From contig NC_134648.1 of assembly GCF_030463565.1 (NCBI RefSeq), positions 14,579,306 to 14,643,305 of the forward strand: DNA of 64,000 nt, given 5' to 3'. Position 1 is the stretch's first letter, and each line of letters begins with the position of its first letter. Made by a program: the position numbers and the translations under genes. The notes under the pieces were generated by a model that was not told the origin of the DNA, made no database searches, and worked only from the letters and a program-made list of their open reading frames with translations. The DNA comes from Pelecanus crispus. Its lineage: Eukaryota; Chordata; Aves; Pelecaniformes; Pelecanidae. Of this stretch, positions 58,121 through 64,000 are shown in pieces.

Positions 58121-58245
58121 CATACTCTCCAAGATGCTCAAATCCCAACAGGGCACAGTCCTGGGCAACCTGCTCAGAGCAGGGGCATGGGACTAGACAG
58201 TCCCCAGAGGTGCCTTCCAGCCTGAGCCATGCTGTGATTCTGTGG
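58121..58245 (+). mobile_element. CR1 LINE 3' tail fragment in TUB intron
   Basis: CAGTCCTGGGCAACCTGCTC, GGGACTAGACAGTCCCCAGA, GGTGCCTTCCAGCCTGAGCC, then ATGCTGTGATTCTGTGG. These follow the CR1 3' end in order, ending in the short terminal repeat. Antisense to TUB. Confidence 0.85.
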
Positions 58246-60880
58246 CTTCTGATGACAGCCAGAAAGAAACTATTTAACTCCTTACAGCTACAAATTGCGT
58301 CTGAAGACAGAAAAATGAAAATACGGGGTGTGGGGGAGTGGGGGGGTGTTCTTATCACAAGCTAACTTCATTTATTTCTTCAGGACAGCAAGTTAAAACA
58401 TCAGATTGCAAATGTACTTCAGCTCTTAGTTAAGACTTAGTGCTCATATATATCACTAAATTAGCTACATAAAAATGCGCTTTTGCACCAATAAAAATGG
58501 TAATATTATCATGTACACATATAGTAAATAACATAAGCCTGTATACTGTTGCTGTTCTGAAATTTTTGTTAATAAGCAAGCAACATTGTGGAGAACTAGC
58601 AAGCATTACAAAGAGCTAGTTCAGTAAAAGAATATGGTGCTTCTTACAGCAAACAGAGCTGAATACATCCTGTAAGGAGGAGCTGTAGGGATTGGGATTT
58701 TTTCAGACTGTGATCTGTAGCACAAGTCTCCAAGAACACCATTTCAACCCACCTTGCCAGCAGCTGTCAACTTGCATTAAAAGACAACTGGATTATACAT
58801 TTAGCATGCTTAACTGTACTTTGCCATACTTGCTGTCACTGCCACTGCAACACGAAGCGGAAGTGGAAAAGAGAGTCGTCCACACCCTCAGGAATGGCAC
58901 TGGCTGTGCAACTACCTAGTAAGATGCCGTCCAACACTGCAGAAGTATTAAATTCACAGAGTTCAAGACCACAAGGAATTATTGACTCATCTGCATCACA
59001 CAGACCCTTATCTGGCAATTTCTGCACCAACCCTGTAAATTCTGATTTACTTACAGTAAAACTAACAACAACTAACAACAAGTAAACGATCTGTCCATCC
59101 AACCTTGAAGGACTAAGTGAAGTCTATGGAAATGTTTCTCTCTTCTTGGTAGGATGACAATTTCAGACAGAAGCTCTGTGTGATGCAGAATGAACAGTAT
59201 CATTTCCTACGTTGCAGGTATAACATGGCAGTGAACAGAATAGCATTTTTCTTAAAAGTTATCTCAGGATAAGCACTTCAGCAAAGGTGCTGTAGAACAG
59301 ACAGGTAGCTAGCTGCTCAGATCCACTGTGGTATTTTTAACAGCTTTAACCATACTAACTATTATCATTAAAGTGGCTGCCTAAAGTTAGGTTCTTACCT
59401 TAATACTCTGAATTTTAAAAGTGTTAAGCACCCATGAATTTAACATGATGCTCATACCTCATGCATATCTATCTAGCCCCTTATCAAGCTTTGGATGATA
59501 CAAACCTAATTTTGAGAACCCATTTCAAAAGGAACAAAACACCTTAATTATTATTCTTCAAAGTACACATTGATCTGCAGCAAATTAAATGCCTTCGACA
59601 GCATTAGACATTGCAGAGAGCCTGCTTTTTTCTGATGCCTGCAGAACATCTGCACTCACATCCCGTGCTGTGAGGAACATCACGTATTATTATTAGGCAT
59701 TAGGACAAAGGCTACACTGGCAGGTCACACTTTTAGAGAAGAAAAATCAATTTCACTATTCTGAAGAGTGCATCACTGGTAGAGTGTATTATTAAGCATT
59801 AAGAATGGTTCCACTGGTGACCCCATTTAAGGGAACGGAAGATGTAGCCAGACAGAGAGGAAAAAAAAAAGAACCTCTGCTGCATTAGAATACTGTGGAT
59901 GGTTCGTGGCAAATGCAGCATTAACTATTTAATATTTGTGTGTGTGCGCACATCTTTGTAGCTATATATCCATGTGTAAAATGGTATTAAATGCAAGCAT
60001 ACATACACATTTCTTTTTTCTATATCATGAGATATAAGTGCATCTTTGTAAGTCATAGTTCAAAAGACAGCTTTACCATCACCTAGCCAACATCTGAAAA
60101 CACTTCCAAGCTTGCATAATCGTGATGCTCAAGGTGGGTCTCTCCCTATGTTCTCACTTTCTTTGCCTTGCTGACTCCTTTTCACCCACTCACTGGAAGG
60201 ATGGTTCACTGTGCAATAAAACAAACCATTCATGTCTATAAGTTTCCCAGTTTAAGGACAGGGTCAAAAGAGGCAAAGAAGCTGAGCGGGCTGTGCCAAA
60301 AAGAAAGTCTTTATTGCTACAGTCAGCATTTTCTACAGGTTTTCCCAAAAATCAGGTAGAAAAAAATCTGATAGAGATGTCCTTGAATACCTGCTAACAA
60401 GAAAAAGAATTTTTGAGAGGTAGCTGTGAAGGAGGGCAGGGAGGAAAGAGGAAGACTGAAACAACCCCCAGAATACTAGTCCCTTGAACTAAGGCCTTCT
60501 GGTAAACTTTGACATGGTCATGTCTCAGGTGAAATCCAGAGGTACCAGAAATGAAAATAGAGAGATAATGAAAAAAATGCAACAGAAAGTTGGCATTCAC
60601 TGGCATTTCCATCCTATAAACTACTATTTATCAATGCCTGTATTCTGTTAGTACCTAAAATCTTCTAGACAATATTTATAAATAGTACCATGGTCTTAAA
60701 AGCTGGTAATCTAAACTACCACGTATTATGTTTTTATAACCTGAATTCATCTAAATTCTAAGAAATTAAAAAATACATTAGGTGGACATGCACTTAACTT
60801 TGATCTCAGGTAAGGGATTTTTAGATAGGAATTTTTTTTTTTCTTTTACTTTAAACACACAAAATGTTAACTATCCACAC

Positions 60881-60881
<1 letters not shown>

Positions 60882-60911
<30 letters not shown>
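60882..60911. repeat. Homopolymer run of 30 A
   Basis: Uninterrupted A30. No retroposed sequence is recognised immediately upstream, so it is a simple repeat and not an obvious poly(A) tail. Confidence 0.95.
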
Positions 60912-60914
<3 letters not shown>

Positions 60915-62987
60915 CAAGATTCAGGTCTGGATGAGGGGAGAGAGAAAAGGTATGGGAAAAATAAAGAAGACAACTGCTACTGAAAGCCTTGGGAAAGGAA
61001 TAAAGTGGCAAAATTTTGCTTAGTGTTTATGACGTACGACAAACAAATCTAAGTTTTTGTGCATTTTATGATACCACATTATGCCTGTTTGAAACTTCAG
61101 CTTCTAAAGGATGGACCAACAACCCAAAATCCATTCAGTCTCACTGGATTTAGTAATGACAATACACTTCAAGGATATGAAGCTGAGACCTTGTTTTATT
61201 GTTCCAATCCAGCAATTAAAGGAAATCTCTTTACGGGAGGGTCACCAGCCATACATTTCCCTATCCTACATCCCCAGCAGCTTTCTGCTGAACAGTTTCC
61301 AACCATTTTGATATGTTCTAAAGATAGATGCTAAAATGAATATAGATGAGCCATCTCAGTTCTACTAGATGTAGTTATCAGCTTACTTTCTGACAAACTA
61401 AGCAAATACAGGCTACATGGGATGGAGGCTACAGATCCTGAAGTATACCCCTCCTCCTTGGCCCTACAGATCTAGAGGTTGTTTTGGGGTGGGTTTTCTT
61501 TCCCCAGAACAGCACTAGTACAGCATTACAAGTGCAGTTCTGGGTATTCATTTGAGCCTCATGCATTTTTATTTCAGCTTTACAATCTTCAAAATGATTT
61601 TGCAGAAAAGAAATACACTTCCTAATGCTATTTGCAAGCAGGAAACTAAGGATATAGTCATGCTGAACACAAGGCTTAGATCAGTCTGTTGAATAGTCCT
61701 GCCTAATCCGGAATCTGTAACAGAATAGGTCCAAGTGGAACTTCCTCTCAAAACTGGAGAGAAAGTAAGCATTTCTAAGACACCCCATCAGAAAAATTCT
61801 CAAAGTCATCACAGTCTAATGACACTATAATATTACAGCAGACTAAGAAAATTAAAGAGGATAGGCCAGAACCACAATTTTGATTATTGCATTGCTCAAG
61901 AGATAATCAAGAAAGAGTATTTAAAATTTTTAGGGGGCGCAGGGGTAGGGGGAAAAGATCAAATGGGAGGAAAAGACTACATACTACTAAGCTATGTATG
62001 ACCAGGCAAAGTTCAGAGGGGCAGCTGATATATGTGGCCACCACTTACAGACGAGCACGAGACCAAACGTGAGGAAAGATTTTGCTATCTGACAATAGGG
62101 CACAATGCACAATGGCAGTCTTGAAAAAATTAGTTACAGATGAAATATGTGACCAACCACCCAGCAGCAAAATACAGACATAAGCATAGTGAGTCAGCTC
62201 TCCAAAACATTATTTAGGTATTTGACCATAAACTACATGAATCCTCAGTAACTGGATCTTGCAGGAAAATAATCTAATTGTATTTATACACATCATGTTC
62301 CTCTCTGCATGTATTTATACATGCGAACATTTTGCTGTGAAAAGTTTTTCAGCAGATGTTATTTCCTCTTGGTTCTTTTACACTAACTTGCAAGTACAGA
62401 AAAGAATGATTAACTGATTATTTACAGAGAGTCTTTACTGCACCTAGGACACCATGAAAAGACAGATTTCTAAATTATTTGAAAATAACTATTATAATAA
62501 ATTAAGAATTTCTTCATAGGACATTTGCAAACTAAGAAAGAAACTAGGAAGAAAAGTATCATACATCAGAGAGAACTAATTGAGCTCAGTGGCTGAATGG
62601 CAAACGAGATTATGTATCAGGAAAGGAATATAGCATAGAAAACAAGTATTTCTGTCCCTACGTTACAAATGAGGAACTGCAGGATACAAAAATTCTTGTT
62701 CTCATTTTATAAAGCATTTAAGACACAAATTCAACATATGAAGTCAGACATAGTGCTCACAGACTAAGTTTTAAGAATATGTTTAAGCCCTTTGCAGGTC
62801 AGATCCAAATTGTTGACCGAGGTCAGGCAGGAGGTGTCTGGAAGAGAAAATCTCAAGCCACATTTTCTGACCTCTGTTACATACAGCAAGGGTCCTACAA
62901 CAAGTATGTCCTTTCTCTACAAACATGCTGACAGCAAATGCAGGCACACTAGAAAATTTTCTTTTTTTTTTTAAATGTGCCTTCAAA

Positions 62988-63156
62988 GGCAAGATCCCTG
63001 GAAGTGTTCAAATAATGGGTAGATGTGGCACTTCGGGACATGGTTTAGTCTAGTCTACCCTTGATTGGCTTAGAGTAGACTTGGTAGTGTAGGTTAATGG
63101 TTGGACTGGATGATCTTAAAGGTCTTTTCCAACCTAAATGATTCTATGATTCTATA
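62988..63156 (+). mobile_element. CR1 LINE 3' tail fragment in TUB intron
   Basis: GATCCCTGGAAGTGTTCAAA, GTAGATGTGGCACTTCGGGA, CATGGTTTAGTC, then GGTTAATGGTTGGACTGGAT, GATCTTAAAGGTCTTTTCCA and ACCTAAATGATTCTATGATT. This is the same CR1 subtype as the tail at 1052-1163, with a small duplicated insert (TCTAGTCTACCC). Antisense to TUB. Confidence 0.92.
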
Positions 63157-63628
63157 CCAGGTTAGATAAGCCACTGGTCTGATGCAGAATTCATATCCAC
63201 ATGGATAACACTCAAGGGTGCAGCCCGCAGCAATGCTGCAATTGCAGTTGCTCTTAAAGAACACTGCAGAGCAGTTCTCCCTCCAACATAACCCTTCAAA
63301 GGCCAGCTGGCCTGCTCCGAGGTCAAAGACAGGGATTCTGTCCTCAGAGAAATCTGTTCTTATTGGACTGACACTAGAACAAATAGAGTTTCTGTCCTTT
63401 AAAGAACATGGCTTAAAGCAAACCCTGCTTCTGGTTTTAGTGTCTCAAGTGACCTACATTTTAAATTAAAAAGACAAAACAAGAGTTGATTATATTTTTT
63501 TTAAATCTGCTTTTATCACAAAGTGTGACCACTGAGTATAATAACATTTACTTCCAGAACAGTGGTACAAGAAAGTAGTATTGCACAAATCAGTAAGTGA
63601 AAAAGGTTCTTTCTCAGAATGATTGCTT

Positions 63629-63680
63629 AGGAAGCTCTAATAAAATGGCCAGAAAGGAAGCTCTAATAAAATGGCTAGAA
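63629..63680. repeat. 26-bp tandem duplication containing AATAAA
   Basis: AGGAAGCTCTAATAAAATGG and six further bases occur twice back to back, at 63629-63654 and 63655-63680, with one C/T difference. A recent replication-slippage event. Confidence 0.92.
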
Positions 63681-63728
63681 TGAAATACCATGAAATTACA
63701 TCTTCTAGAAATTTAGAACTCCATTGTT

Positions 63729-63786
63729 TTAAAAAAAATAAAATATATCTGTATATATATTTCTCTATATCTATCTATCTATATCT
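63729..63786. repeat. TA-rich and (TATC)n microsatellite
   Basis: An A8 run, then TATATATAT, then several CTAT/TATC units. Confidence 0.85.
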
Positions 63787-64000
63787 CACTCTTGGGTGAA
63801 GCTCTCCTCAACAGGAATTTACTGAAAAAGCAGAATGTTTAAAGGGGTCAAAAGCATTTTTTTGTCTGTTTTTTAAGGACTGAATAACCTTAAGTATATT
63901 GTAGCTGTCAATATTTTGTAAGACATTTCCCAGCATATGCCTGTTCTCATAGGGGTTGCGTATCCACTGATACGGGCTCAAGTAACTGCAAAAGCACAAA

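Larger units (their letters stand above)
57540..64000 (-). other. TUB: TUB intron sequence, 5' exons not found
   Basis: The first visible TUB exon starts at 57539 in phase 1, so more coding exons must lie upstream in the transcript. I found no counterpart of the human N-terminal exons (SVLDDEGRNLRQQKLDRQRA, KKKR and following) in this stretch. It holds two CR1 tails, an A30 run, a 26-bp tandem and a TA/TATC microsatellite. Confidence 0.55.

Noticed and set aside
63808..63999. Minus-strand 63-residue frame (contains PYQWIRNPYENR), faintly like hAT-transposase C-terminal regions
   Set aside because: Too short, runs toward the window edge, and the resemblance rests on a few residues.
57540..64000. 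Search for the 5' exons of TUB
   Set aside because: No minus-strand segment resembles the N-terminal tubby sequence with suitable phase; not reported.

Overview
This 64-kb window is vertebrate nuclear DNA, almost certainly from a bird. It contains two multi-exon, intron-rich genes. They are surrounded by CR1 LINE copies with the avian 3' tail (TGGACTRGATGATCTTAAAGG..., then ATTCTATGATTCT) and by avian endogenous-retrovirus solo LTRs. There are no bacterial-type operons, CRISPR arrays, rRNA or tRNA genes.

Gene 1 is RIC3 (plus strand). Five coding exons, exons 2-6 by comparison with human RIC3, lie at 5065-5288, 7331-7409, 9507-9600, 16192-16337 and 17448-17938. Every junction has GT/AG ends and the phases chain without a break. 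Exon 1 (signal sequence and first residues) lies upstream of the window. RIC3 is an ER chaperone for nicotinic acetylcholine (alpha7) and 5-HT3 receptors.

Gene 2 is TUB, tubby (minus strand). Eight constitutive 3' exons run from 57539 down to the stop at 42282. They contain the whole tubby domain with both tubby signatures. There is also an in-frame 72-nt candidate cassette exon at 53678-53749. The 5' TUB exons were not found and probably lie beyond 64000. RIC3 and TUB are therefore tail to tail, as neighbours in the order known from mammals.

Layout: 1-1165, two CR1 fragments; 1166-17938, RIC3 with large introns (GC-rich block at 6.4-6.86 kb, ERVL-type solo LTR with CRE and TATA box at 15.25-15.85 kb); 17939-18765, RIC3 3'UTR; 18766-20390, a GC-rich block with a CArG box, a TATA box, a short acidic ORF carrying two PMEVDPP motifs and a downstream AATAAA, an unrecognised and possibly decayed intronless locus; 20460-24665, a head-to-tail CR1 cluster split by a TGCTA/TTCTA pentanucleotide array; 25643-26340, a solo LTR flanked by GAATTT duplications; 26347-42281, intergenic sequence plus the unbounded TUB 3'UTR, with one MIR-like relic at 36.34-36.46 kb; 42282-57539, TUB exons; 57540-64000, TUB intron sequence with two CR1 tails.

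I see no new multi-gene system. The points most worth following are the TUB cassette exon, the weak TUB donor at 51550, the CArG/TATA/PMEVDPP locus and the two well-bounded solo LTRs.
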